A DNA stretch of 64,000 bases, from the NCBI GenBank assembly GCA_963556695.1, contig CAUWAG010000003.1, positions 6,572,001 to 6,636,000 of the forward strand, given 5' to 3'. The stretch comes from Anthostomella pinea. Lineage: Eukaryota > Ascomycota > Sordariomycetes > Xylariales > Xylariaceae. Below are positions 10,708 to 22,077 of the stretch, one piece after another (the stretch's first letter is position 1; each line of letters starts with the position of its first letter). The notes under the pieces were generated by a model. That model was given only the letters and a program-made list of their open reading frames with translations, did not search any database and was not told where the DNA came from. A program made the position numbers and the translations under genes.

Positions 10708-12894
10708 CTAAACCAAGACGACCGCCTTGGTAACCACAGTGGCGATCTCTCCACCAAACGCGGCGTCGTCTATGAAGAAGTTCGTCCGTTCGAGCACACA
10801 CTCGTCCACGTCAATCCTCGGGTGCAGGTGCCGATGGGGCACCGGTCTGTCGTAGGAGAAAATGGCAGGGAACAGGCAGAGCTTGACTTTGTGTTGTCCG
10901 TAGTCCATGATCCCCTGGCCACCCTGCTCTCCTTGCACGCCATTGTTATTGGCATGGTAGCCCGAGCCGTCTCTCTTCATTGCCTGCGGCTCGAAGCTGC
11001 TTCCTGGTGGAGGGAAGACGAGCTTGTATCGCTTGTTGGATAATTCAAGCTGCCCTTTGAGACGGAGGGCTTTTTCGAAGATAGACTGGAAAGACTTCTC
11101 GAGGTCGTGACTGCGATCATGGGAGTCAGCAAATGTTGTCCCTCTAAGGGGCACCCGGCACCAGGGAAGAGGGTGCGTACGGATCATGCTCTCGGAGTTG
11201 TACAAGCAGCTTCACAAGCTCATAAGCATGTCGCGAAGCCAGCGTCTTGAGTATGTTGACTTCAAAGCCTTTACTGGACAGCCAAGACTTATGAGCCCTT
11301 AGGTCCAGCCAACGAAGTTCCTCCGCACCATCTTCATTATAGGTATACCGTCAGCCGATATTCCCACAACGTGGCAGACGAAGACTGTGACTCACAACTT
11401 GCCATGATCTCTTCTCTGTACTCGTCCAGCTGCGATGCTGCCGTTGGAAGTGCACTGAAAGACGCTGCCTCGAAGACTGAAGTGGAAAGGAATGCCGCCG
11501 CGAGAGACCGCTTGACCTGGAGCTTCGATGCCCCGTATGTCGACGCCCAGTCCCGAAACCCAGTCATGTCCAACGCGTTAATGCCGAGCACTCTTTTGAG
11601 CAGTGGCTGCAAGTCAGGAAGACTGTGTAATTGTTCGAGCATCGCGGTAAATGGGACGTCGGCGTCCCAGGGAGCAGCACAAGCGACAGCGATGTCATCA
11701 TCAAGGGCAGCAACATCCTCTCGAATCTCGGGCGCACCAGGCCCAAGAAAATTGGAGGATCTTGCGCGTGTAGTATCCTTGTTCGCAGTTCGGTCGTGCT
11801 GAAGTTGTTGCTTGAGGAGTGAGTTCTCGTAGCGGAGGGCCTCCATCGCACTGATATCCAGACGGGAGCGGCTAGTGGCCTCTCGGCTGCGTAGCATCTC
11901 CTTGAACTCTCCCCGAAAGACTTCGAACTCCTTCTCCAATCTCAAAAGTTGAGAACTGTGTTGCATATTCTCTATCGCCTCCTCGTGTACACTGAGGTTC
12001 GACCCCTTGGCGTCGGCCGTGAGATCTGCGATCAGCCCGGTCGAGCCCATGCCAGGTTCTACTTCATTGGTGGATGAAGCGCTAGACGAGAGCACCATAG
12101 GGCTGGCTTTGTCATGGTTATTTGTGCATCGGAGGCTGCCAAAATCGCTGATCGTGCTCGATGGCTCGCGTCTGGTAACTGGCGAAGGTGCTAAATCCTT
12201 GAACCACACAGCTTCAGGATTTCGGGGTAGTCCAGTCTCGCTGCCGCTTGGGTGACCGGTCATGGGTTCTTCACGGCTTTCCAGAGGTTCTGAGTCGATC
12301 TTGGGTCTTGTGCCACGGAGGGTGTCTGATCTTGTAGGCTGTCTGGCACAGAGCGCGCAAATGTTGCTGTAGCTGGCGTAGCCCTCTTCGTGTGTTTCTG
12401 TAGACGACGCTTGTTCTTTGCAGGACCCTGCCATGGGGGTAGGCCGGGACGCCGCACGATGCCATCCCGGGCTTGGATTTGTTGAACCAGGACTCCGATG
12501 CGCTCTGGTAACTTTGTCAAGCAACTTATCCCGACGCTGTAGAACCGGGGAAATGGCACTCCTGGACCCCGTCTAAAAGCAGAGATTACTCAGCTTCTTG
12601 GCGACTTGTGTTGTCTCTAGGTCCACGCCCGTGATAGCCTCCATCCTCTCCCGCAAGAAGATGGAAACGTCATCGTAATTCTTCTCAGCGTAAGCAAGCA
12701 ACACAGCGGTCTGCTCGTCAGTCCAGAAAAACCGGTTTGAATGAGGGCGTGGTTTGTCCTTCCCATGATGCGGTCAGTATTTAGTATGACGACCAGAAGG
12801 CATCGCTCGAGAAAGTCACTACTTTCAGCAAGAGAACGAGGTGGTATCGGGGTTGGAAGCGGGGATCACCGTGTGTATATGCGTGACTCACCAT
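10708..12894 (-). CDS. coiled-coil protein of unknown function; 5' end uncertain
   Basis: The 3' part is well supported. An exon ending at 11396 is followed by exons 11331-11181 and 11110-10708, with 64- and 70-nt introns (GTGAGT and GTACGC donors, CTGAC branches) that keep one frame to the stop. From the first in-frame ATG (12434) this gives 530 residues: a Ser/Thr-rich region, a coiled coil (LLRLEKEFEVFRGEFKEM onward), and a conserved-looking C-terminal half ending in KAVVLV. Upstream, a plausible start exon (ATG 12894-12892, donor GTGAGT) and a second exon from 12758 encode a Trp-initiated helical segment (FFWTDEQTAVLLAYAEKNY) that resembles a Myb/SANT-like fold. That frame reaches TAG at 12575-12573 before joining the long ORF, so either an intron is missing from my model or the 5' part is broken. 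No function is assigned. Confidence 0.6.
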
Positions 12895-13503
12895 TACCGT
12901 GCCTGAAGGAAAGGTGGCGGGTTTGTTATGCTGTATTGATGGGGTGCGTGCAGTGAACGGTTATCTGCCATGTATCCAGCGTGAATGCTGTCGGGTGTTC
13001 GAGGCCACGGGGAAGGTTCCTCCAAGAGGGGTTCGTTCAGGCTCCTGGGGCGTCTACAGGGCTGCTGGTCAACGCAAGCTTCTGCTTGTTAGCGCAAGGC
13101 CGTGAAGATCGATACTTCGGTGACAATGAGGTAGAGACTTGACGGGTATGTCAAGCATGATCCCGCATAGCTGCACCTGCAGTCTCAGCTGCGCGTGTAG
13201 TTGCCCATTGGCCAAGTCCGTTTGCACAGTCGTGGCGAGGCTCCAGGATGATTGGCTCAGCGTGCTCCTCGCCCCTGAACAGTTCTCAACCGGCAGGAGC
13301 TCCTTCCCGGCGAGGACATGTAACTTGTCACATTCGACGAGCAGGCAGGCACGAGCAGGCAGGCGGGCCTTCAATTAGGTATGGAAGGTAAAGTAGAACA
13401 GCGTCTGTTGTCGGGAAGTCTCCCTCCTACCTACTACCTAACCTTAAGGTACCTACCTACCTCATGAGAAAACCAATATACGCGAATCTGTTTCACGGCA
13501 ATC
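12895..13503. other. intergenic; promoter space of the Hsp70-like gene
   Basis: No gene recognised. Short repeats of ACCT/TACC type occur at about 13428-13462, just before the Hsp70-like start. Confidence 0.4.
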
Positions 13504-16120
13504 ATGGCGTCTCTTCAACCAGAAGCTCTTCAACCAGAAGCTCTTCAACCAGAAGCTCTTCAACCAGAAGCTCTTCAACCAGAAGCTCTTCAGCCACGGT
13601 TCCAACCCGGGAAAGTGTCTGACTATCTCTTGCAGTTTATGGACAGCAACGCTCATTCAGATAGGCTGATTGTGAGCATCGACTTCGGCACCACGAACTC
13701 ATGCGTGTCGTATGCTGCAATCCCCAAAGACAACCAACGTCAAGTTCTCGGGCGAGACGCTATCACTCCCATAAGCAACTATCCAGACGACCTCAACTCG
13801 CCAGATGACACCAGCCAGATGAAGAACCAGGTGCCAAGCGAGCTTCTTTACCCTAATAATCGAGACTTTCGTCAAAAACTAGGACTGAAGCTCAATGATG
13901 AAACACAAGCATCTTGTTCCAACCCAGCGAACGACAGTGTTCGCGGGCATCCTGCATCTACTCAGTCCGAATCAGGCAGTGACTCTGACATCGACATGTT
14001 CGAAATCGCCAACGCATCGTTTCACTGGGGCTGCGGAGTTCAACAGGCGCGGACTGATCCTGTCGTGATCGGCAACCTGTCGAACAAGGCTATCAGCTTG
14101 TTCAAGTTAATGCTAGACAAGTCGCCGACCACCAAGCTCATCCGAGACAACCTACAACCGACTCTCCGGTCACTCCGGCGAAGAGAGATTGTAGATCCGC
14201 CACATTTCGCGATTGCCGACTATCTAGCCTGCATGTTGCGCCATGTGAAGAGCGAGCTGCAGGCGAAGGGAACATACGACAACTACGAGGTCGAGCTGGT
14301 GTTGTGTGTGCCGGCAATCTGGAGCCAGAAGGCCTGCCGGGACATGCAAGCTGCGCTGACGGCCGCTATGCGAATGGCCGACTTCAAGGGCCTTGATACG
14401 AAGAACGACTGTATCGAGAACCTGTTCATTGTCTCCGAGCCGGAGGCCGCTGCGGCTTTCGTTTTGGATGCCCATAGGAGCGTCAATCCTGGAGACACTA
14501 TCTTGCTGCTTGACGCCGGTATGGTGATCTCAGCCTCTTGAGAATACAGCCAGACTGACTGTCGCTAGGGGGCGGCACGGTAGACGCAAACACCTATAGG
14601 GTTAGTCAGACAACTCCCCTGAGGCTGACAGAGGAGGTTGTCCCGCCTGGAGGTACCGGTCCATTATCAACAGGATGACTTCGTTCACATGCTAATACTG
14701 GCGACTTAAGGTGATCTCTGTGGGTCAAGTTTCCTCAATCAAGCGTTCCGAAAGGAGCTTCGCCGCAGGCTTGATGGCGAGAAGTATCTCGAATTCGGGG
14801 AAGTTACTTTGGACACAATTGTGGACCACATCGTCCTCAATGAGTTCGAGTACAAGACGAAACGCAAATTCGACATGTACGACAAGCACAAGAAGTATGA
14901 AAGATATGAAATCGGTGGTCTACGGAAGAACAAGGAGAAAGACTTCATGGACAATTCGCTCTATGTTAGATCGTAAGAGCCCATTCCACCCCATCCATCA
15001 TCGAAGGAGGCTCGTCTACTCACCCGCAGCTAGCAAGGACTTGAAGAACGGTATCTTCATGGGCCTCCTCCAACGGATCGCGTCGATCATGGAGGACCAG
15101 ATCAAGCAAGCCAGACAGAAAGAAGTGCCGGTCGACGTGGGTACTTGTATGGGCTCCCCTGTTTCACAACGGCTGACCTCTTGACACAGAAAGTCATTCT
15201 CATCGGAGGGTTTGCTGCCTCTCCGTCTCTTCGCCGGTACCTCGAAGAGCGCCTAGCAGGTATATCCCGTGAATATGGACACGGTATAGAGATGATTGTT
15301 GGAGATCATGAGTAGGTCTTCGGGCTGCTGAACGAGAACTTCACTAAAACGTCAAGTGTCACTGCGGTTGCATCGGGGGCCGTACTACGAGCCATGAACA
15401 AGGAAAGGGGACCTCAAAGGTTTGCGAGAGCCAGCTACGGAATCCTTCGCAGAGAGTCTCATGGGGACTGGCCATCACACATTCATGCGGCGAAAACGAG
15501 AGACAAGGTAGATGGCTTCCACTACGTCAATACCATTGACTGGGTTCTTCCACGGGTAAGCCAATAGAAGCCTTGGCTTTCCATGAGCACCTGGTTGACC
15601 TCTGCTCAGGGAACGGAGTTGGAATCAGTGTGGCAATGCGAGCCGTTCGCCTGCATCCATACTTTTCCACAGGACGCTGAGACACTGGGCTGCGAAGAAG
15701 TGCTTTACGTCTCGGACACCGCCACACTGTCGCACTGGCCCGTCAATAAGGGTCGCAACAAGGGTAAGGTTCTCCTTACGAACAGCGTACTGGACTAGAC
15801 TGACCACTATCACCAGGAGCTGAGAAGGTTGGAGAGATACGAGTGGACTTCACATTCTTGAAGGATAGGGGTTTAATTCGTCTTGAACGTTCGACCACCG
15901 AGGAGGGCGTAGTTGTAGGCGAGTGGCATTACAAGGTTCATTACACGATGGTCATCAAGTTGGTGGACAGAGATTTGCAATGTAAGTTCTTCCCTGTCGC
16001 TGCCTGAGACCGATCTACAGCTGACACGTGTGACTACCAGGCTTCGCGATTTACGACGGTCGGGTGGTGAAGAAGTGCCGCATCAACATCGCCTCGGGTT
16101 TCCTCCCAGGTGTGAAATGA
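13504..16120 (+). CDS. Hsp70-like ATPase, nine exons
   Basis: Predicted 727-residue member of the divergent fungal Hsp70-domain family. Exons: 13504-14518, 14569-14652, 14711-14972, 15034-15136, 15190-15311, 15357-15555, 15610-15763, 15817-15981, 16041-16120. All introns are 45-61 nt and all junctions hold one frame. The actin/Hsp70 nucleotide fold is shown by phosphate-1 IDFGTTNS (residues 59-66), the SEPEAAAAF connect segment, phosphate-2 LLDAGGGTVD (spans the first splice, about 335-343) and the adenosine motif VILIGGFAASPSLRRYL. The usual Hsp70 peptide-binding domain is replaced by a short unrelated C-terminus, as in other members of this family, whose function is not established. Residues 4-28 are five exact LQPEA repeats. 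The apparent in-frame TAG near 15313 lies inside the 45-nt intron. Confidence 0.88.
13513..13587 (+). repeat. 15-bp tandem repeat, five exact copies (LQPEA)
   Basis: Five perfect CTTCAACCAGAAGCT units at the start of the Hsp70-like coding region. Perfect identity suggests recent expansion. Confidence 0.95.
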
Positions 16121-16731
16121 ATCAGACCAGTAGATAGTCATCTTCCAGAGCACTTCATCACCATGTTGGGTCCGGGCGAAGGGGCCATCAGACAGTCATC
16201 CCTGTGTGTAATATGTTGCTATAGTACCGATCAATCTTGCGAGTTCACGATTTCCCAACTTTGTGTCGACCACAGCCGAGAACCTGACTTCAAGTCGTCA
16301 TAAACGCCGAGCCGGGGGTCCGCAAGACTATGGATTTCCACGATTTCACACCGTGGGAATCGGTTCAGATAAACCCTAACATGGTTCGTAGAAAGTGTAG
16401 GTATCACGTTAGGCGAGTCAGGTTTGGACAGTGATTGATTATTATTTGGTATTAGAGGTGCTAGTCCATCTATCTTCCTCTCATTATCGTTGAACGGAAC
16501 ACATTCCACGCATTCCAGCGCTTGGGTCGCGTGAGTGGCGCTCATATCCACTTGGCTAGCTTCGTCGTGTATTACATTACAATTTGTATGACTGATCTGA
16601 TCCAGCCCACCCCGTACGGGGTCCCCTGACTCGGAGGCGAGATGATCGTACAATCTTCCTCATACTCAAACCACAATATCCGAGTCGCTGACAGCCATTG
16701 TATATGAATTGTGTAGCTATCGTCGGCTGAG
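16121..16731. other. intergenic between convergent genes; no gene recognised
   Basis: Contains only short ORFs without recognisable content. Confidence 0.4.
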
Positions 16732-17622
16732 TCAATCAGCCATAGTACCAGTCCAAGCTGGGTAGGTAGTATGCCAGAAACCATCGTCGTACGAAGTCGA
16801 TGTTTCTGTAGGTATCGGAAGCGATGTTATCGTGCTGGTTGTGAAAGTAGCGCTCGCCGAAGAAGAGGATGATGGTGTAGACGCTTGTTCGGAGGTCGTG
16901 GTGCTCGAGACACCCGAAGACGTTGTAGTGGTTGAAGTTGAGGAGCTGGAGGTTGCGGTATACGATATCGTGGATGTTGTCGGGATTGTCGGCGTGATGG
17001 TGGAAGTGGGGATCTCCGAAGTCGTCGTTGTAGCCATCGACTTCGTGGTGGTCGTCGACGTGGGAATTGAGGATGTGGATGTCGCAGCTACTGAGCTGGT
17101 GGTGAATGAGCTCGTGGGAATGGAGGACGTGGATGTTGTAGCTACTGAGCTGGTGGCGGTTGAGCTGGTGTTGGCTGAGCTGGTGGTGATGGAGGAGGAA
17201 GTTGATGTCGGGGATGGAGCGTCGTCCTCGTCCGTGACGGTTGTAGTGATAACATCAGTCGTTGGCTGAATGTCAATGACCGAGATCGTAGTGGAAACCG
17301 TCGTAGGCGCGGCAGTAACAACTACTGTGTCAGTGACCGGGGGAGGTGAATCGACGACTGTCGTGGTCTTGGGTGTTGGAGTTGTGACGACCGTCGTGGT
17401 CTTGGGTGTTGAGGTTGTGACAACTGTCTCGACGACGGTCTGGGTTGAGTCCGAGTTGCCTCCGTGCCCGCCACTGCCATCAATAGGGATGACTGAGTAG
17501 GTGGTACGAGCAGCCAGGCTCTCGACAGGCGCTTCTCTCGAGTTGAGAAAGGGCAGGGCAGAGGAGGAGCCACATAGAGACGAGATGGCGAACAGCAGAG
17601 AAACGGGGAGGTTGAGCTGCAT
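16732..17622 (-). CDS. secreted Ser/Thr-rich protein
   Basis: A 296-residue single-exon protein. It begins with a classical signal peptide (MQLNLPVSLLFAISSLCGSSSA), a possible Arg-Glu processing region, a GGHGG patch, then about 200 residues dominated by Thr, Ser, Val and Pro with loose repeats such as TTSTPKTTTVV and ATSTSSIPTS. The C-terminus (FWHTTYPAWTGTMAD) is aromatic and has no hydrophobic tail, so a GPI anchor is not evident. Such proteins are expected to be heavily O-mannosylated and to sit in the cell wall or medium. The reading frame stays open upstream to 17997, but the ATG at 17622 has a good context (AAGATGC) and places the signal peptide at the N-terminus. Function unknown. Confidence 0.75.
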   Translation of the reverse strand: MQLNLPVSLLFAISSLCGSSSALPFLNSREAPVESLAARTTYSVIPIDGSGGHGGNSDSTQTVVETVVTTSTPKTTTVVTTPTPKTTTVVDSPPPVTDTVVVTAAPTTVSTTISVIDIQPTTDVITTTVTDEDDAPSPTSTSSSITTSSANTSSTATSSVATTSTSSIPTSSFTTSSVAATSTSSIPTSTTTTKSMATTTTSEIPTSTITPTIPTTSTISYTATSSSSTSTTTTSSGVSSTTTSEQASTPSSSSSASATFTTSTITSLPIPTETSTSYDDGFWHTTYPAWTGTMAD

Positions 17623-19663
17623 CTTGGCAAGCTTCTTGAAGAGACTTGCTTCACTAGCTAGGGTAGCTCGTTGTGCAGGTTGGGGATTGTCGTGGTTGAA
17701 CCTTAAGCTCGATAGAGGGACACGAACCACAGGATGAAGAAGAAAAGAGAGACCTAGAGTTGGTTTGGTGCGGACACGAACATATATTGCACGGGTTGCT
17801 TGTCCGCAAGTGACGATATTCAGAAGGTTGGGAGTTGGCCGTGATACAGGAATCTGGGTGTTGACGGTATCCTTGCGGGGTGATGCAGATACTGGTGGCT
17901 GGTTGGTGGGGCGTTGACCCCACTTGGAGCTACGGGGTCGTTGATTGGTCAGGCTGCCTCCCCAGCCACCACTATCAGTCCGCTTCGGGTAAGGCATCCT
18001 AGCTAGCGCCCGCTTCGTACCTGCATTAGCTCCATCCGAGAAAGCTTGGCATCTCTGGATCCTTGGAAGCTGCTGCTAGGCCCTGAATTCATTGGCCTCT
18101 ATATCTGGCTTCCTAGCAGCCTCAATGATTTCTCTGGCATTTGATTGACTGTGTATCGTCTGATCTATGATGCGTAGGGTCGCTAGTATCTTCCGCCGGT
18201 GCCGATTGGTTAATCTTCAGAGGTAGACCATCATGTTCGAGGTTTTCATCGATGAGTCTTAGAGTCGAACTTCGTAACCCAACTTGTCGTCATTGCCTAA
18301 TAAGTATTTGGAAGTATCGAGATAGGTATTGTGTCTCCTTGCTTGTAATCAAATTTGCTGCTGAAGAAGACTCACACATCTGTGGATATTCTTGTGCTAC
18401 CAATCCGTCTCTCTTGATTGACCATCATTAATATTTCAAGACGATCAGTATATGTGGACCACGAACAGTTTATCTCAACAAGTCTGGGGACCGGAGCTGT
18501 CCGTGACCCTCTCAACAGTGTAAGCAGTGAAAGATAATGGAGAGCCGTAAGACCATTCCGCCAAGGAACCTTGGAAGCGAGTCAGCAAAGTAATCAACTG
18601 GTGAGCCCCTGAGTCAATGTCAATCTTCAAGGCAACGACCTCGGACGCTCATCAAGAAAGCAATCTGCGTCTTTCCCGTGGATCGAGAGGCTCTATCAAA
18701 TCGAACAGAGACAACTGCAACCTTGGTGATCGTGCCGAGGCAGCTGGGCAGTGGCGCTAGGTGCTGGAGAAGTGCTTGGCATAATGAGGCTGAGCAACTC
18801 AGCCAAGAGCCGCCAAAAATGTGGCTGAGGCCTCCGCGCGTGCAACATGGACACACTGAAATGTTCTCCAGTGGCTGTGAAAAAAATACATCGCGCAGTT
18901 CGTCCCAATGGAAGTCTCACAACAGCCTTCGCCAAGTGACTTTTACGTTTGAGCATTGTCACTGAAACTTATTATGATGTAGGTAAACTCACACTCTTCT
19001 GTCTTGGAGTTGACGGCTACCTTTACGGTACTGCTCGAACGAAACGGAAGGAGTTAGGCTGTCCTCTCATCAACATGAGAATAATGAGCTCAAGTACCTA
19101 AAGTACCGATCTTCGGTGGCGCGACTAAAAACAAAGAATCTCTTTATTCGTGAACCCTCTCTCAATAGCCCAGTACGATCAGTCAAATCGTATGGGACAC
19201 GGAATATGTGACAGGTATTTGCAAGGTAGGGCTGTGACACGCAACGGAAAGCAGCTGACTGCACGACAGGTGGACATTTGGGCCATCGGTGGGATGGTGG
19301 ATGACGCCACAGGTTCGCCCGTGTCTTTTCGTGCTCCGCCACCAACCTTAAGCCGTACAGCCGTAGCAAGCGTGAAGGTTGGGTAGCTGCGCAGTTTCCC
19401 GTGCGAGGCGAAGTTTGATAACACATGGCAAGTGAATTCCTAAATCAATCATTATAAGTGCCTGCCGTGTCCTTCTCGCATCGCTCGCGCGAGCTTGTTT
19501 TATCCATCAAAATCCATTCATCCTTCTCCTCTACCGTACCTAGTTTTCTAACTACAACCTATCCACCCTGCTTACAGACATCCATCACCCCGCATTCCGT
19601 GCATCACTCATCCACCGCACACCTAGTATCATTCGTCGCGCATCGAGCCTTTCAGACGAACAG
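17623..19663. other. intergenic, about 2 kb; no gene recognised
   Basis: Shared upstream space of the divergent Ser/Thr-rich and annexin genes. ORFs are short and without recognisable content. The last 200 bases before the annexin start are C/T-rich, as in fungal 5' leaders. Confidence 0.45.
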
Positions 19664-21114
19664 ATGTACGGTAATAACCAGTCCCCGCCTCCGGGCCAAT
19701 ATCCGCCTCCCCATGGACAGTATCCGCCTCAAGGGTACCCTCCTCAGCAGGGCGGCCAATATCCCCCTCCTCAGCAAGGCGGTCACTATCCACCTCCGCA
19801 CAGCCCGTATCCTCCCCAGCAAAGCAGCCCGTATCCTCCCCAAGGCCAGCATCCTCCGCAAAGCAACCCTTATTATCCTCACCAGGGTGGTTACCAGCCG
19901 CCGCCACCGCTTCCAGGTCAGCACCAAGGGTACGGAGCTCCTCCCCCTCCCGGCCCGCCTCCGGGACAGTACGGCGCGTCGCCACTCCAGCAGTACGGAG
20001 CACCACCGCCTCAACAGTATGGAGCACCACCACCGCAGCAGTATGGCGCTCCCCAATATGCGCCCCCAGGAGGAGGAGGTCCTCCGACCCAGCCCAGTCC
20101 CGGTTACGGTCCTCCACAGATCATACAGTGGGATGCGAGTCCTGATGCCCGGGCGCTGCGTAGTGCTATGAAAGGAATCGGCACGGATGAGAAGACTCTA
20201 ATCCGCGTGCTGGCTACTAAAGATCCTCTACAGATCGAAAATATCAAGAGCACCTACTTCCGCGACCATAGCCGCACTCTCGAGAAGGACATCCTTTCCG
20301 AGACGCGGGGCTGGTTCGAGACGGGACTTGTCGCAATTATCAGAGGCCCTTTGCTCCATGACATACACCTACTTCACTCGGCGATGGACGGGCCCGGAAC
20401 GAAGGAAAAGGTGTTGAACGACGTGTTGCTGGGACGCAGCAATGCGGACATGAAGGCGATCAAGGGCATGTATCAGCACACCTTCAACCGGCCACTCGAG
20501 ACTGATATCAAGGGGGACCTATCGATGAAGACAGAGCGCCACTTCCTTATTGTCACAGGCGCAAATCGTGCCGAAGACAGCGCGCCCGTAATTCCTCAAG
20601 CAATCAATCAGGACGTTACGGAGCTCTATCGCGCCACCGAGGGCAAGGTGGGCACCGATGAGATGATAGTATGCTCGATACTGTCTACGCGCAACGACAA
20701 CCAGATACGCGCCATCAACCACGCCTACGAGCAGAAGTTTAGAAGACGACTGGAAGATGTGATCAGAAAGGTAAGGATTGAACCCGCGAAGTGTGTCCGA
20801 GGTCAGACGAACTAACTATGTCATAGGAGTTCCGCGGTCACATGGAAGAAGCTCTTCTGTACCAGCTCCGGCATGCCACCGACAAGTACATGCACGCCGC
20901 GGCCCTGCTCGAAGACGCCATGGCTGGTTTGGGCACCAAGGACCACCTCCTGGTCTCCAGAGTGGTCCGTTATCACTGGGATCAGTCAGCGATGGCGAAC
21001 ATCAAGGGAGCATACCAGCAGCGCTATCACAAGAGTCTCGCCAGTCGCATCAAGGGCGAGACCAGTGGCGACTACGGAAGACTCATGCTTGCTTGCATTG
21101 GTGAACGTGTGTAG
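19664..21114 (+). CDS. annexin with proline/glutamine/tyrosine-rich N-terminal domain
   Basis: Calcium-dependent phospholipid-binding protein of 464 residues. Exons 19664-20770 and 20827-21114 are split by a 56-nt intron (GTAAGG...TATGTCATAG). Residues 1 to about 150 are a low-complexity Pro/Gln/Gly/Tyr head (PGQYPPP, QQYGAPPP repeats). The annexin core of four repeats follows: repeat I with MKGIGTDEKTLIRVLATK, repeat II with MDGPGTKEKVLNDVLLGR, repeat III with TEGKVGTDEMIVCSILST and repeat IV with MAGLGTKDHLLVSRVVRYHW. GxGT type-2 calcium loops are clearest in I, II and IV. The head resembles those of fungal and Dictyostelium annexins. Roles in membrane trafficking or repair are inferred from the family. 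Confidence 0.95.
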
Positions 21115-22077
21115 ACGAACGTTCTTAACACTCAGTGCTGCTTTAGGGGAAAGGGCAGATGGCTCCAAGCTTGACGTTCAGGGTTTCCGTTGCATTGCAT
21201 TTCACGACTCTTCATGCCGTTACCCATCTAGGTAATGATGTTTGGTCATGGGCGGAGGGATGGCTGGATTGATACCACTTGGGTCGCTTCTTTTTGTATG
21301 GTTGCGACTGATTGCGACTGATTGCGACTGATTGCGATTAATTGCATTGGGTAGCATTTATGACTATCAGATGCACATTACTCATCCTTGATTATGAACT
21401 GGTTTGAGCACTCCCCCGTACCCAATCCACAAGCTAAGTCTTTTGGGTAAAGTGAAGCGATAAGTCTCTTTGAGACAACAGAGAATGAGTGCAAAGTGAC
21501 TGATACATGAAACTTTGAACACGCCACGAAACAGTCTTGGGTAACTGGCTCACGGCTAACCCTAAGCTGCGAACCCACATGTCGCGAGACGAACCGATCT
21601 TTGGATGAGCTTAGCCGATCCCTACCTTAACATCTGGTTCCACAACATGAGTTGCCGCCCGCGACTATCCCATCATTGCTCGCGGTCTGCGATATATAGC
21701 TGTCATCAGCGCACCTTCGTTGCCGCAAGTCGACAGGTGAAGACTGCGTGCATACAGCACGATTGGGCAGTGCAAGCCGTCGACCGGTGATCGATCGGCA
21801 TGGCGCAGGGAGGAGTCCGCACGTCTCCACCTCGGATCGACTGACTGCATGTGTGAATCTTTCAAGACCACACACAACCAACAACACTCTTTTCCTACCG
21901 GGAGACGGGGACGCGTCAGAGGAGCTTTTCCCCAATGTCTTCAATGAGTTCATATCTATATGTGCCTGTTTGAACACTCATTTATGTTGCTAGTAAGTAA
22001 TACCCCTCTTCCTCTTTATTGGGCCTCTGCTGCAGCATCTCTGATTCTCTTCTGAGAATCGCTGCTGCTCGCCCGCC
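21115..22077. other. intergenic; contains a short 10-bp tandem repeat
   Basis: Between the annexin and the ABC transporter. A run of about three TGCGACTGAT units occurs at 21303-21340. No gene recognised. Confidence 0.4.

Noticed and set aside
15301..15360. In-frame TAG in the Hsp70-like gene, suggesting a pseudogene
   Set aside because: A 45-nt intron (GTAGGT...GTCAAG) removes it and restores the conserved DVTAVASGAVLRAMNKE sequence, and all other junctions agree.
17623..17997. In-frame upstream extension of the Ser/Thr-rich secreted protein
   Set aside because: It would bury the signal peptide inside the protein. The ATG at 17622 has the better context.
19629..20117. Minus-strand ORFs opposite the annexin head
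   Set aside because: They mirror the Pro/Gln/Tyr repeats of the sense protein.
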